Part shown: positions 40,288 through 48,989 of the stretch, one piece after another
Layout: each line of letters starts with the position of its first letter
Numbering within the stretch: the stretch's first letter is position 1
Assembly: GCA_039889035.1 (NCBI GenBank)
Contig: JBDQQY010000020.1
Location: 121,665 to 185,664 of the forward strand
Origin: Plantactinospora sp039889035
GTDB lineage: Bacteria; Actinomycetota; Actinomycetes; Mycobacteriales; Micromonosporaceae
DNA length: 64,000 nucleotides
Direction of reading: 5' to 3'
Notes under the pieces: model-generated
What the model was told of the DNA's origin: nothing
The model's input: only the letters and a program-made list of their open reading frames with translations
Databases searched by the model: none
Program-made: the position numbers and the translations under genes

Positions 40288-40293
40288 TATGTT
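40288..40293 (+). promoter_or_regulatory. candidate -10 element of leaderless ltrA promoter
   Basis: TATGTT lies at -12 to -7 of GTG 40300, with no ribosome site. This placement is the main reason for preferring 40300 to GTG 40294. Confidence 0.45.
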
Positions 40294-40299
40294 GTGACG

Positions 40300-41466
40300 G
40301 TGCCGGCCCAGCAGCCGAACGACAGGGTGGTGACCTGGGAGGAACTCTTCTTCGACCTGGCCTTCGTGTTCGCGCTCGCCCAGCTCTCCCACCTGCTGCA
40401 TGACGACCACGGATGGGCAGGCACCGGCAAGGCTCTGATCCTCTTCGTCACGATCTACTGGATCTGGGGCGGCGCCGGCCTTTACACGGACCAGCAGGAC
40501 GTTGGCAGGCCGTTCGGCCGGATCGTCATCCTCACGCTCGGCTTCGCCAGCCTGCTGCTGGCCATGACCATTCCGGAGGCGTACGGCCATCGTGGCCTGC
40601 TCTTCGTCTGCGTGGCCCTGAGCGCCCGGATCCTGTTGGGCGTCGTCACGTTACGCCATCTCCCCGTCTGGCGAGGCCTTCTGTTCAGCCCGCACGGGGT
40701 GATCGTGGTGACCGCCCCGCTGCTGGTGACCGGCGCCCTGCTGGAGGGTACGGTCCGGGTCGCGCTCTGGACGGTCGCGGCCGCCATCGACGTGTTGAGT
40801 CCCTGGTTGGCCCGTGGCACGGTAGGAAAGGTCCAGGTGCAGCCGCGACACTACATACACCGGTACGGCTTGTTGATCATCCTCGTGCTCGGCGAGTCCG
40901 TGATCCAGGTCGGAGCGGCGGCCGTCGACCAACCCCTGACAGCCGTCCGGCTGCTGGCCGTGGCAGCCGGGTACGCCCTGGCCGCCACGCTCTGGTGGAC
41001 ATACTTCGGCTACGGCGTACACGCCTTCCGATGGGCGCTGGAGCGGGCCGAGGACCAGGCGGGGCTACGGCGGTCGGTCCTGGTCTACGGCCACCTGCTG
41101 TTCAGCCTGGCGATCATCGCGGTCGCGGACGGCGTGGCCGACGTGGTGCTGGGGCCGCTAGAACCGCTGAGCGGCGGGGAGATGACCCGGCTCGTCGGCG
41201 GCTGCGCCATCTTTCTGGGCACCTTCGCCTACACCCACTGGCGGATCCACCGGGAGATGGCCTGGCGGCGGATCGCGGTGGCCGCCGCCTGCTTCGTGCT
41301 GCTGCCGGTGGCCACCCTACTGCCGGCGCTGGCCGCACTCGGAGTGCTGCTCCTGCTGGTGGGTGGGCTCGCCGCCATGGAGGAGATGTTCCGGCACCGC
41401 CACCCGGCCCGCTCCGGGGAGGTCCGACTCGACCAGATGGACCGGGGCCCGGTCACGGGCGACTGA
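40300..41466 (+). CDS. low-temperature-requirement A (LtrA) family membrane protein
   Basis: A 388-aa protein with about ten membrane helices. The family motif ELFFDLAFVFALAQLSHLLH is at the N-terminus, and the central LIILVLGESVIQVG is also conserved. LtrA was named from a cold-sensitive Listeria mutant; its molecular activity is unknown. GTG 40300 gives a leaderless start; GTG 40294 is possible. It is convergent with the DUF397 gene. Confidence 0.87.
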   Translation: MPAQQPNDRVVTWEELFFDLAFVFALAQLSHLLHDDHGWAGTGKALILFVTIYWIWGGAGLYTDQQDVGRPFGRIVILTLGFASLLLAMTIPEAYGHRGLLFVCVALSARILLGVVTLRHLPVWRGLLFSPHGVIVVTAPLLVTGALLEGTVRVALWTVAAAIDVLSPWLARGTVGKVQVQPRHYIHRYGLLIILVLGESVIQVGAAAVDQPLTAVRLLAVAAGYALAATLWWTYFGYGVHAFRWALERAEDQAGLRRSVLVYGHLLFSLAIIAVADGVADVVLGPLEPLSGGEMTRLVGGCAIFLGTFAYTHWRIHREMAWRRIAVAAACFVLLPVATLLPALAALGVLLLLVGGLAAMEEMFRHRHPARSGEVRLDQMDRGPVTGD

Positions 41467-41512
41467 CACCGGCACCCGCCCTGACCGGGCTCCGTTGACG
41501 ACGCTCGTAGTG

Positions 41513-41704
41513 CTAGCCGATCCGCTTGGCGAGGTCGACGAACGCCTGCCAGCCCGCCGGCTCGAAGGCCAGCATGCCACCGTCCCGGTCCTTGCTGTCC
41601 CGAACCAGGACGACGCCGGACAGGTTGTCGGCAACCTCCACACAGGCACCGCCGTTGGAGGACGAGCGGGTCGACTTCCGCCACTGTGCGCCGGTCACAT
41701 CCAT
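41513..41704 (-). CDS. DUF397 protein
   Basis: A 63-aa DUF397 protein: WRKSTRSSSNGGACVEVAD, then VLVRDSKDRDGGMLAFEP and AGWQAFVDLAKR. DUF397 genes are paired with XRE/DUF5753 regulators in actinomycetes, sometimes described as toxin-antitoxin-like or developmental (BldB/WhiJ-type) pairs. It overlaps the regulator by 10 bp. Confidence 0.93.
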   Translation of the reverse strand: MDVTGAQWRKSTRSSSNGGACVEVADNLSGVVLVRDSKDRDGGMLAFEPAGWQAFVDLAKRIG

Positions 41705-42492
41705 GACTTGGTCACTTCCTTCAGGAGATCCAGGGTCTGCGCACGGGGAAGTGCCTCGCCCTGTATGGCATCCCACGACACCCCCAGGCTAGCAACGTCC
41801 TCGCCCCGAGTGACCACCTGCGCCGTGAGCTGGTTGTCCACATAGCCGACTCGGCTGTTGTCTGGCAGGTCGGCGATGATGAAGGCACCGGCCATGCCCG
41901 AGTAGAGGCCGAGGGTCGTCGGCACAAGGTGCAGGGTGATGTTCGGTCGCTCGGCCAGGTTCAACAGGTGTTCCACCTGCTCGGCCATCGCATGTCGGTC
42001 GCCGCAGAGCCGGCGGAGCACCATCTCGTCCAGCACTGCGAAGATCTGCGGCGGATGATCGCGGTCGAGAATGACTTGTCTTTCCAACCGGGAGGCCACC
42101 CGCTGCTCGACCTCTGTGGCCGTCAGCCGGCCAAGAGCGAGGGCGGCGCGGGCGTACGCCTCGGTTTGGAAGAGGCCGGGGACGAAGGCCGGCTCGTACC
42201 AGCGGAGCGTGCGGGCCTCCCGCTCGTACTCCAGCCATTCGCGCAGCCAGACCGGCGCGGCGTCGTCCTTGACCAACTCCTCCCAGAGCCGCTCGAAGTA
42301 GCCGTCGGTCTCCAGCGCACTGTCCACCAGACGCAGGTGTTTGATCGTGACCGGGGTGGTGCCGTTCTCGATGGCGGAGATCTGCGAATTCGAGCAGAAG
42401 CATTTGGCGGCCAATGCTTCCTGGGTCACTCTCGCGAACGTGCGGCGCCGTCGCAGTTCGCGGAGCAGGAACTCCGAAGGTGAAATGCCCAC
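41695..42492 (-). CDS. XRE-family regulator with DUF5753 domain (WhiJ-like)
   Basis: A 265-aa protein. It has an N-terminal XRE helix-turn-helix (about 5-62; FARVTQEALAAKCFCSNSQI, then SAIENG) and a DUF5753 C-terminal domain (about 85-260; WLREWLEYEREARTLRWYEP, FVPGLFQTEAYARA, VLDEMVLRRLCG, VGYVDNQLTAQVV). These regulate neighbouring DUF397 or developmental genes. The start is taken as GTG 42492; GTG 42501 is also possible, and the frame runs on to 42594. It is divergent from the small genes at 42735. Confidence 0.88.
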   Translation of the reverse strand: MGISPSEFLLRELRRRRTFARVTQEALAAKCFCSNSQISAIENGTTPVTIKHLRLVDSALETDGYFERLWEELVKDDAAPVWLREWLEYEREARTLRWYEPAFVPGLFQTEAYARAALALGRLTATEVEQRVASRLERQVILDRDHPPQIFAVLDEMVLRRLCGDRHAMAEQVEHLLNLAERPNITLHLVPTTLGLYSGMAGAFIIADLPDNSRVGYVDNQLTAQVVTRGEDVASLGVSWDAIQGEALPRAQTLDLLKEVTKSWM

Positions 42493-42657
42493 CCTTTCCA
42501 CGCCCTTCCAAGGTCGTTCCTTCGATTTCCAGGCCGATTCGGAAGTCCGCCTCCCGCTCCGAAATGCAGCCTGTCCACTGTCGCCGGTAGGCATGCCACA
42601 GCAGAGTGTGATCAGCAGGACCGCTCAGGACCGGCCAGACCGCCAGGGCGGAACCGA

Positions 42658-42695
42658 GGGGGTCACTCCACTTCCCCCGTGGCGGAGTGACCCCC
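42658..42695. promoter_or_regulatory. perfect 12-bp inverted repeat in the XRE divergent region
   Basis: GGGGGTCACTCC (42658-42669) and GGAGTGACCCCC (42684-42695) are exact complements around a 14-nt loop. It lies 40 bp upstream of the 42735 start and 166 bp upstream of the XRE start. Both flanking genes read away from it, so it is not an ordinary terminator; an operator for the XRE protein or a leader hairpin is more likely. Confidence 0.6.
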
Positions 42696-42734
42696 ATCCA
42701 CCGTCCGGAGGGGACCGAGCAGGAGGAGGACGTG

Positions 42735-42953
42735 ATGGCCGAAGGCGAGCGACCCGAGGCGGCACCACTCGTCGTACGGCACCGGCGGGACTGGCGCCGC
42801 TGGTGGCGGTACTGCCGGTGCGGGCTCTGCTGGCGGTGCTGCCCGGACCGGGGCGGTCGGTGCTCGTACACCTGGTCCTGCGCGGGCCCGACGCTCCCCC
42901 AAGGCTCGCGCCACTCGGCGGACCTTCACCTCGCCCTCTCCCCCGCAACCTGA
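42735..42953 (+). CDS. small Cys/Trp/Arg-rich protein, possibly frameshifted
   Basis: A 72-aa ORF after an excellent ribosome site (AGGAGGAGGA). The core RDWRRWWRYCRCGLCWRCCP resembles a Micromonosporaceae family with a CxCG-Cys cluster found beside XRE/DUF397 genes (from memory). After the cysteine cluster the frame seems to go wrong. The alternative frame runs on to a TGA at 43045 that overlaps the next gene's ATG as ATGA, as expected of a coupled pair. A sequencing or real frameshift near 42840-42950 is likely. Confidence 0.6.
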   Translation: MAEGERPEAAPLVVRHRRDWRRWWRYCRCGLCWRCCPDRGGRCSYTWSCAGPTLPQGSRHSADLHLALSPAT

Positions 42954-43041
42954 ACAGCCGATTCGGCGGGATCGCGCCCGCCCGGGCCGGGTACCCGTCG
43001 GGCCAGCGGCGGCGCCGGCGGTGGGCCGCGCTGAGCGGCCG

Positions 43042-43314
43042 ATGACGGGCGCCGCGCCACAACCGGGTCCGCACACGCCGCTGCGCCCGCTCTGGCTGTG
43101 CCGCACCGACGGGCAACCGTGGCCGTGCGGGCCCGCGCGCCTCGCCCTGACCCGGGAGTACGCCGGCCAGCCGACCGCACTGACCATCCAGCTCGGCAGT
43201 GCGCTGGCGACGGCGTTCCGGGACCTGCACGCGCTCAACCCGAGCACCGCCCCGGAGGCACCCGCCCTGAGCACCCGGTTCCTCGGCTGGATCCGCGTCT
43301 CCCCGTCGACCTGA
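43042..43314 (+). CDS. small conserved Micromonosporaceae-type protein
   Basis: A 90-aa protein. PLRPLWLCRTDGQPWPCGPA, then RLALTREYAGQPTALTIQL and TRFLGWIRVSPST, match a small family I recall from Micromonospora genomes, often mislabelled flavin reductase. The WLC-x(7)-WPC pair of cysteines may bind metal. It follows the Cys-rich gene, with an ATGA junction if that gene is read in the alternative frame. Function unknown. Confidence 0.72.
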   Translation: MTGAAPQPGPHTPLRPLWLCRTDGQPWPCGPARLALTREYAGQPTALTIQLGSALATAFRDLHALNPSTAPEAPALSTRFLGWIRVSPST

Positions 43315-43534
43315 CATCGCCCCGTGCCGGGAACGTGTCGATGCGGCGATGGCGGCAGCAACCGGCACGCACCGACACCCTCCAGTCACGTTCGGATACC
43401 ACTGCATATTCCGGCTTCGCCCGCAGATGGGTTTTGGCGCTGCCGGGCCACGACTGCCGGGGAACCGACAGCGGCCGGGGCGGTCGGAATCGCAGACTTC
43501 GGGCACACATCGAACCATCCCGATTGGAGGCCCG

Positions 43535-44638
43535 ATGCGATTCCGTCCCCGCATCCTCGCCACTGCCCTGGTCGCCGCGTTGGCGGCCACCGTCCTCGGC
43601 CCGCCCGGGCCGAGTCAGGCCGCCGCCGCCGACCGGTTCGGCTTCGCGTACGTCGACAACCCGAGTCTGCCGGCCGCCTGGACGGTACTCGACCCGACCC
43701 GGCAGTGGGGTAGCTGGAAGACCGCCTTCCCCGGCCTGTTCGCGGAGGGGATGCGGCAGGCGCCCGGCCGCTACCTCATCAAGTTTCCGCAGGTCGGCAC
43801 CGGTTCACGCGGAAACGTGCACGTCACGCCGGTGAACCGGACCGGGCACTACTGCGAGATCGTCCGCTGGGGACAGTCGGGGGCGGACGAGATCATCGAC
43901 GTGCAGTGCCACAAGCCGGGCGGGGAGCGGGACGACACCCGGTTCACGGTGCTCTGGACGTACAGCTCCGGGCTGGTGCCGACGGTCGAGGGCAGTCACG
44001 CCTGGCTCCAGTGGGGACCGGCGGCGATCGTGCAGGCGTACAACTCGGCAGGTGGCGGGGTGAGCGTCGTGCCGGGCGGGGTCGGGGTCTACCAGGTCCG
44101 GCTCGGCGGGGTCGGGGTGGCGGGCACGCTCGCCGGCAACCTCCAGGTGACGGCGGTGCAGCCGAACGCCGGACCGCGCCGCTGCAAGGTCGCGCGCTTC
44201 GCCGCCAGCGGGCTCGACATCGTCGGGTACGTCACCTGCTTCGACCAGGGCGGGGCGCCGGTGGACAGCGAGTTCACCCTGTCGTACCACCGTGAGCGGG
44301 CCGTGTACGGCTCGTTCGGGCCACCGAAGTACACCGGCTACTTCTTCTCGGCGGGCGCCGGCCAGACCAACTGGAACTATCCGGCCGGCGGATTCGGGTT
44401 CAACTCGTCCGCCCCGCTCGCCCCGGCCGGCCGCTACCTGGTCACGTATCCGTTCCTGACCGAAGAGGAGACGCACGCCCAGGTCACCGCCTATGGCTCC
44501 GGCTCCAACTACTGCCACCTGACCCAACCCTGGAAGCTGAGCGCCGCCCCGGCCGCCGAGGTCGACACGATCTGCTTCGACAACACCGGCAGCCCGGCGC
44601 CGCACGAGTTCCTCTCCACCTTCACCTCGCGGGTATAG
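43535..44638 (+). CDS. secreted protein with three tandem repeats
   Basis: A 367-aa protein. The signal peptide (about 1-32; ILATALVAALAATVLG, cleavage near AAA-ADR) precedes three homologous modules of about 105 residues (35-146, 155-255, 265-366). Each contains a G(R/V)Y-V core, a V(H/Q)VT(P/A) strand and a Cys pair 18-20 residues apart (C107/C125, C217/C235, C327/C347), probably a disulfide per module. ATG 43535 follows TTGGAGG. No catalytic motif is seen; a binding or structural exoprotein is likely. Confidence 0.8.
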   Translation: MRFRPRILATALVAALAATVLGPPGPSQAAAADRFGFAYVDNPSLPAAWTVLDPTRQWGSWKTAFPGLFAEGMRQAPGRYLIKFPQVGTGSRGNVHVTPVNRTGHYCEIVRWGQSGADEIIDVQCHKPGGERDDTRFTVLWTYSSGLVPTVEGSHAWLQWGPAAIVQAYNSAGGGVSVVPGGVGVYQVRLGGVGVAGTLAGNLQVTAVQPNAGPRRCKVARFAASGLDIVGYVTCFDQGGAPVDSEFTLSYHRERAVYGSFGPPKYTGYFFSAGAGQTNWNYPAGGFGFNSSAPLAPAGRYLVTYPFLTEEETHAQVTAYGSGSNYCHLTQPWKLSAAPAAEVDTICFDNTGSPAPHEFLSTFTSRV

Positions 44639-44660
44639 ACCGTTTCGCACGATGCTCGGA

Positions 44661-47084
44661 TCACCGCCGTGGGCGCAACTGCGCCACGATCGACGGGTCG
44701 GTGATCCGGGCGTCGTCGGCGAGCAGGAGCGCCTTGCTGAGGATCAGCCCGAGCCGGTCCTCCTCGAACGGCAGGAAGAGGTCGCCGGGCGCCTTCCACC
44801 GGGCCGGCACGATGCAGAGGTAGGAGTCGTCCGGCTCCATCAGGATGTTCGCGCTGCCCAGATGGATCTTGTATGTCCGCAGGTCGCCCCGGACGACGAG
44901 ATAGCGGTCGGTCAGCTCACACCGCTCGGCGATCTTGGTCCGGGGCAGGATCCGGGCCAGTGCCTCGCGGCGGACCCGGGCGGTGCCGGTCAGGTCCCGG
45001 CTGTGCTCGGCCCGCCAGTAGTCGACGTACTCCGTCCGGCCGTCCGTCCAGTTGGGATCGGTGGCGATCGAGGTGACCGAGACGAAGAGGTCCACGTCGC
45101 GCATCGCCTCGCTGAACAGCTCCACCGGCACCTCGGTCAGTACGCTCGGCCGCCAGGCACCCTCGCGCCTCCGCTCGAACCAGACCCGGCCGGTGCCGGC
45201 GCACTCCACCCCCTCCTCGCCGAGGTAGTCGTGGTGCAGCCCGACCCGCCACGCCTCGGCGCTGTCCCCGCCGTCCCACGGCCCTAGCATGGTGGTCGTC
45301 CAACCCCGCCCCTTCAACAGCGCGTAGAGCTGCCGGTAGTGCACGACGTGCGCGGCGAACCGCAGCGAGTGGTCACCGGTCTGCTCTTCGGCCGGGGTCA
45401 GCAGGTACACCTCGCGGAACGCCTGCCGGAGCGGCTGCCGCAGCCGTCGCTCGGTGAGCAGGTCCCGCCAGGCCCGGACCTCGTCGACACCGGACCGGAC
45501 CGGATGCCACAACCGGATCGGCGCCTCCGGGTCGGGCGGGGGCAGCGGCCCGCCCGCGACGTCCCGGAACAGTTCACCGGCCCCTGCCGGCTCCCCCGCC
45601 CGCCAGCCGTCGTCCGGCAGCCCGGCCCGCCACCGCCCGGACGCGTCCGGGAACTCCCAGATCAGCCGCCGGGCCACCTGCCAGCCGAGCCCGTTGCTCG
45701 CCAACCCCTCCCGCCACTGCCGGTACGGCTGCGCCGAGGCCGCCGGAAAGCCCGCCTCCAGGGTCCGGGCCAGCGCCGTGAGCTGGTCCCTGGCCTGCTT
45801 GACCCGAGCCCGCAACTCCTTGAGCCGGTCCGGATGGTCCCGCCGGACCGGCGCCGGCACGGTCGCCGAGAGCGTGCCGTCGGCGCGTCGCCAGCGCAGC
45901 AGCACGTCCTCCGAGGCGGTCAGCACGGCGTGGTGGTCACCGACCGGGACGACACACCCGCCGTCGGCGTCGAAGCCGAGGTCCGGCAGCCGGAACACCG
46001 CGTCGGGCCGCTCCGCGAGCCCGCGCTCGATCCGCTTCAGCATCCGGTCGAGCTGCTTCGGCACGCCCTTGTGCCGGACCACTCCCCGGGCGGCGACCAG
46101 CGCGGCCAGCGCGTCCGGCGTGGGGAACTCACCAACGGCCCGGGCCAGCTCGTAGAGCAGCGCCTGCGACGGCAGGGTGTTGGCGCCGGTCGGCGCGACC
46201 GCCACCCCGAGCAGCAGCGGGCGGAGCAACTCCGGCAGCCACGGCTCGTCGCGGAGCAGCGCGATCCGGGTGGCCCGGCCCAGCACCTCGACCTCGTCCC
46301 TGCCGAAGGCCTTGTCCGCCGCGTACGGCAGCTCGCCGGCCTGGATCGCGGCGACCCGGGCGTGCGCGGCCTCGAGCGCTCGACGGGCGAAGGCGGCGTA
46401 GTCCGGGATCGCGGCGAGCCGCTGCCAGGCGTCGGGAAGCTGCGGCGGAGTGACGTAGGACCGGCTGGGGCAGACCTCGGCGACCAGGAGTTGGGCGGTC
46501 ACCCCGAGCTTCACCAGCAGGTCGAACTCGTCGCGGGCGAACGAGTGCAGCGACCAGGCGAAGAGCTTGGACAGCACCGGCCGGGTGAGCCCGCCGGCCA
46601 GCCCGGCGAGCGCGGCGACCGCGTAGGGCTCGGTGACCCGGCCGTGCCCGAGCACGCCCCGGGCGATGACGCCGGCCGAGCGGCTCGCGGACTCCGGCCA
46701 CGGGCCGTCGCAGCGGAGCAGGGCGCCGGTGGCCAGCGTCGGATTGGCGCTGTACGGCTCGGTCCCGGCCCGCTCGGCCTGCACCGCCAGCAGTGCCGCG
46801 CACGACTCCGGGGTGAACCTCGGCTGCCGTTCCCGGAGCGCCTGCTCCACCGCCCACCGCACCGCCCAGCCGGGATGCTGACCGGCGTTCTCGGGGCGCG
46901 ACAGGCCACGGGCCGCCACCAGCAGTACCCCGAACTCCCGGTCACCGACCCGGGACAGGTCCACCAGCTCCCGCCCGGCGGCCGGCTCCGGCTCCCGGTC
47001 CGGGTCGGTCATCCGGCGCAGCAGCGCGGCCGCGTACGGCGACAGCGGCACCGACATCACCATCGTCTGCTCCACACTGGACAT
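44661..47084 (-). CDS. DUF4132 domain protein
   Basis: An 807-aa soluble protein. The first 380 residues are helical and Leu/Ala/Arg-rich, HEAT-like. The last 300 match DUF4132 (DPEAPIRLWHPVRSGVDEVR, REVYLLTPAEEQTGDHSLRF, then NILMEPDDSYLCIVP). DUF4132 proteins occur widely next to MolR/WGR genes, with no settled biochemical role. It is convergent with the secreted-repeat gene and stands alone. Confidence 0.8.
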   Translation of the reverse strand: MSSVEQTMVMSVPLSPYAAALLRRMTDPDREPEPAAGRELVDLSRVGDREFGVLLVAARGLSRPENAGQHPGWAVRWAVEQALRERQPRFTPESCAALLAVQAERAGTEPYSANPTLATGALLRCDGPWPESASRSAGVIARGVLGHGRVTEPYAVAALAGLAGGLTRPVLSKLFAWSLHSFARDEFDLLVKLGVTAQLLVAEVCPSRSYVTPPQLPDAWQRLAAIPDYAAFARRALEAAHARVAAIQAGELPYAADKAFGRDEVEVLGRATRIALLRDEPWLPELLRPLLLGVAVAPTGANTLPSQALLYELARAVGEFPTPDALAALVAARGVVRHKGVPKQLDRMLKRIERGLAERPDAVFRLPDLGFDADGGCVVPVGDHHAVLTASEDVLLRWRRADGTLSATVPAPVRRDHPDRLKELRARVKQARDQLTALARTLEAGFPAASAQPYRQWREGLASNGLGWQVARRLIWEFPDASGRWRAGLPDDGWRAGEPAGAGELFRDVAGGPLPPPDPEAPIRLWHPVRSGVDEVRAWRDLLTERRLRQPLRQAFREVYLLTPAEEQTGDHSLRFAAHVVHYRQLYALLKGRGWTTTMLGPWDGGDSAEAWRVGLHHDYLGEEGVECAGTGRVWFERRREGAWRPSVLTEVPVELFSEAMRDVDLFVSVTSIATDPNWTDGRTEYVDYWRAEHSRDLTGTARVRREALARILPRTKIAERCELTDRYLVVRGDLRTYKIHLGSANILMEPDDSYLCIVPARWKAPGDLFLPFEEDRLGLILSKALLLADDARITDPSIVAQLRPRR

Positions 47085-47150
47085 CAGGCACCGGCCAGCG
47101 GTACGCGGCGCACCATCATGGCACCGCAGTCTAGGGCGGACCTCCGACGG

Positions 47151-47669
47151 TCAGATCAGACCGGCGAGCTTGTAGAGGACCAGGGAGCCGGCCACCGCGA
47201 CGTTCAGGCTCAGGCCGGTGCCGACCATGGGGATCTCCACCGCCGCGTCGAGGCTGTCCAGCGCCTCCGGCGGAATCCCGGTCGACTCGTGCCCGAGAAC
47301 GACGATGGTGCGGCGCCGGGCGGTCGGCAGGTCGGCGAGCCGGACCGCCTCGTCGGTCAACTCGACGCCGAGCACCCGGGCGCCCGCCGCACGCTCCGCC
47401 GCCAGCCAGCGCACCGGATTGCCGACCCGGTGTACGCAGCTCGGCCGGCGCAGCGTGTTTCCGCGCGCCAGCGCCTCGTCGACCCACCGCCACGGCGGTA
47501 CGGCCAGACAGGCGCCGACCGCGTCACAGGTACGCAGCAGCGTGCCGAGGTTGGCGTTGTGCATCGGCCACAGCGGTGCCGCGACGAGATGACCCCAGCA
47601 GCGGTGCGCCCGGCGACGGCGGGCAGCGGCCAGTTCACGGCGGGGACGGACCCGGATCGCCGGGCTCAT
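47151..47669 (-). CDS. SpoU-family (TrmH/TrmL-like) RNA 2'-O-methyltransferase
   Basis: A 172-aa SPOUT methyltransferase. Motif 1 is HNANLGTLLRTCDAVGA, motif 2 VVLGHESTGIPPEA and motif 3 VEIPMVGTGLSLNVAVAGSL. The three build the trefoil knot that binds SAM. There is no N-terminal RNA-binding extension, as in TrmL-type enzymes; the RNA target cannot be told. ATG 47669 is preferred over an upstream ATG (47738) with no ribosome site. Confidence 0.87.
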   Translation of the reverse strand: MSPAIRVRPRRELAAARRRRAHRCWGHLVAAPLWPMHNANLGTLLRTCDAVGACLAVPPWRWVDEALARGNTLRRPSCVHRVGNPVRWLAAERAAGARVLGVELTDEAVRLADLPTARRRTIVVLGHESTGIPPEALDSLDAAVEIPMVGTGLSLNVAVAGSLVLYKLAGLI

Positions 47670-47907
47670 CGGCGGACGGCGGCTCCGCCGCAGGAGATGT
47701 CGATCATTCGAGTGTGCTTCTCGGCGCACACGGGCCATCGACGGGGAAACCGGTTCGGCCAGTGTAGCGGCCGGACCCCATTCCGGTCACCGGTCGAGCA
47801 CGAAGTACCCGAGCCCAACAGTCCACAATAGACGGTGCGGTACTCCCGCGGTCGGCTCGGCCGCCACGTCGCAGCGGGGCACATCGCGGTCGGCTGCGTG
47901 GCGGCGG

Positions 47908-48234
47908 CTACATCGCGGTCGGGCCGGGCATCGTGGCCGGCTCGGCCGGCATCGGGATCTGCACGAAGGTCGTACCGCGCAGGTCCAGCCAGGCGCTGGT
48001 CGGGGTACGTACCAGCCGCAGCATCACTTCCTCGCAGGCCGGACAGCGGGCGACTATCCCGGGTGCGTTCGAGTAGACCCGCAGCGCGGCCATCGGGCCG
48101 GTCCGCCCGCAGGAGGCGCACCGGCCGGTGGCCGTGGTCAGGTCCACCGCGAACACGTCCCGCATCGGCCCGGCCAGCACGTTGCCGTCCAGGTAGTCCA
48201 TCCGCCCCGGGTCTGGTCGGAGTTGCTCGGTCAT
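47908..48234 (-). CDS. DUF6510 zinc-ribbon protein
   Basis: A 108-aa protein opening MDYLDGNVLAGPMRDVFAVD with two CxxC pairs (CASCG and CPACE), a small zinc ribbon. DUF6510 genes follow ferredoxin-reductase and sulfite-oxidase-like genes in actinobacteria, as here. ATG 48234 follows GGAGG. A redox-module accessory role is inferred from position only. Confidence 0.8.
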   Translation of the reverse strand: MTEQLRPDPGRMDYLDGNVLAGPMRDVFAVDLTTATGRCASCGRTGPMAALRVYSNAPGIVARCPACEEVMLRLVRTPTSAWLDLRGTTFVQIPMPAEPATMPGPTAM

Positions 48235-48257
48235 CTCGCCTCCAGGGTCGGCGGGGT

Positions 48258-48989
48258 TCAGCCGGTCGGGCCGAACCGTTCGGTCTTGATCCGCCGGGGC
48301 TCGTGCCCGAGCGCGACCAGGATGTCGGAGACCGCCTCGACGAAGCCGGTCGGGCCACAGACGAAGTTGACCGGTTCGAGCTGTGCCGGCCAGCCGTGGG
48401 TGTTGACGTCGGCGACGGCGATCCGGTGCGCCTGGGCGGAGAGCCCTTCCGGCACCTCCCGGGTGTAGACGTAGGCGACGTCGAGGCCCCGGTCGTCCCG
48501 GGTGCGCCGACGCAGCTCGTCGGCGAAGTAGACGTCCCGCTCCGAGCGGACCGAGTAGATCAGCCGGAACGGTGTCCGGCTGTCGGCCTCCCGACGGGCC
48601 CGGATCATCGCCATCAACGGCGCGATGCCCGAGCCACCGCCGACCAGCAGCACCGGCGAGGGGTCGGTCACCCGCCAGATGAAGTAGCCGCCGACCGGGC
48701 CGCGGACCTCGATCTGGTCGCCTACCGAGAGGCCGTCGAGCAGGTACGGCGAGACCTCGCCGTCCGGCACCCGCTGGACGGTGACCTCGATCCGGTCGCC
48801 GTCGGCCGGCGTGGAGACCGAGTAGCTGCGGGCCGCCTGGTAGCCGTCCTCTGCGGTCAGCCGCAGGTCGACATGCTGCCCGGGCAGGTGCCCCGGCCAG
48901 TCAGGTACCTCCAGCACCAGCGTGCCGGAGGTGGCGGTCTCGGTCCGGCGGTCGACCAGCCGGGCGACCCACCAGCCGGTCCGCTTCAT
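48258..48989 (-). CDS. FAD-binding ferredoxin reductase-like oxidoreductase
   Basis: A 243-aa FNR-fold reductase: FAD motif ARSYSVSTPA, NAD(P) loop LLVGGGSGIAPLMAMIRARR, and C-terminal FVCGPTGFVEAVSDIL. There is no iron-sulfur domain, so the electron acceptor is separate. The start ATG overlaps the stop of the sulfite-oxidase-like gene (TGATG), making the two almost certainly partners in electron transfer to the molybdopterin protein. Confidence 0.87.
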   Translation of the reverse strand: MKRTGWWVARLVDRRTETATSGTLVLEVPDWPGHLPGQHVDLRLTAEDGYQAARSYSVSTPADGDRIEVTVQRVPDGEVSPYLLDGLSVGDQIEVRGPVGGYFIWRVTDPSPVLLVGGGSGIAPLMAMIRARREADSRTPFRLIYSVRSERDVYFADELRRRTRDDRGLDVAYVYTREVPEGLSAQAHRIAVADVNTHGWPAQLEPVNFVCGPTGFVEAVSDILVALGHEPRRIKTERFGPTG

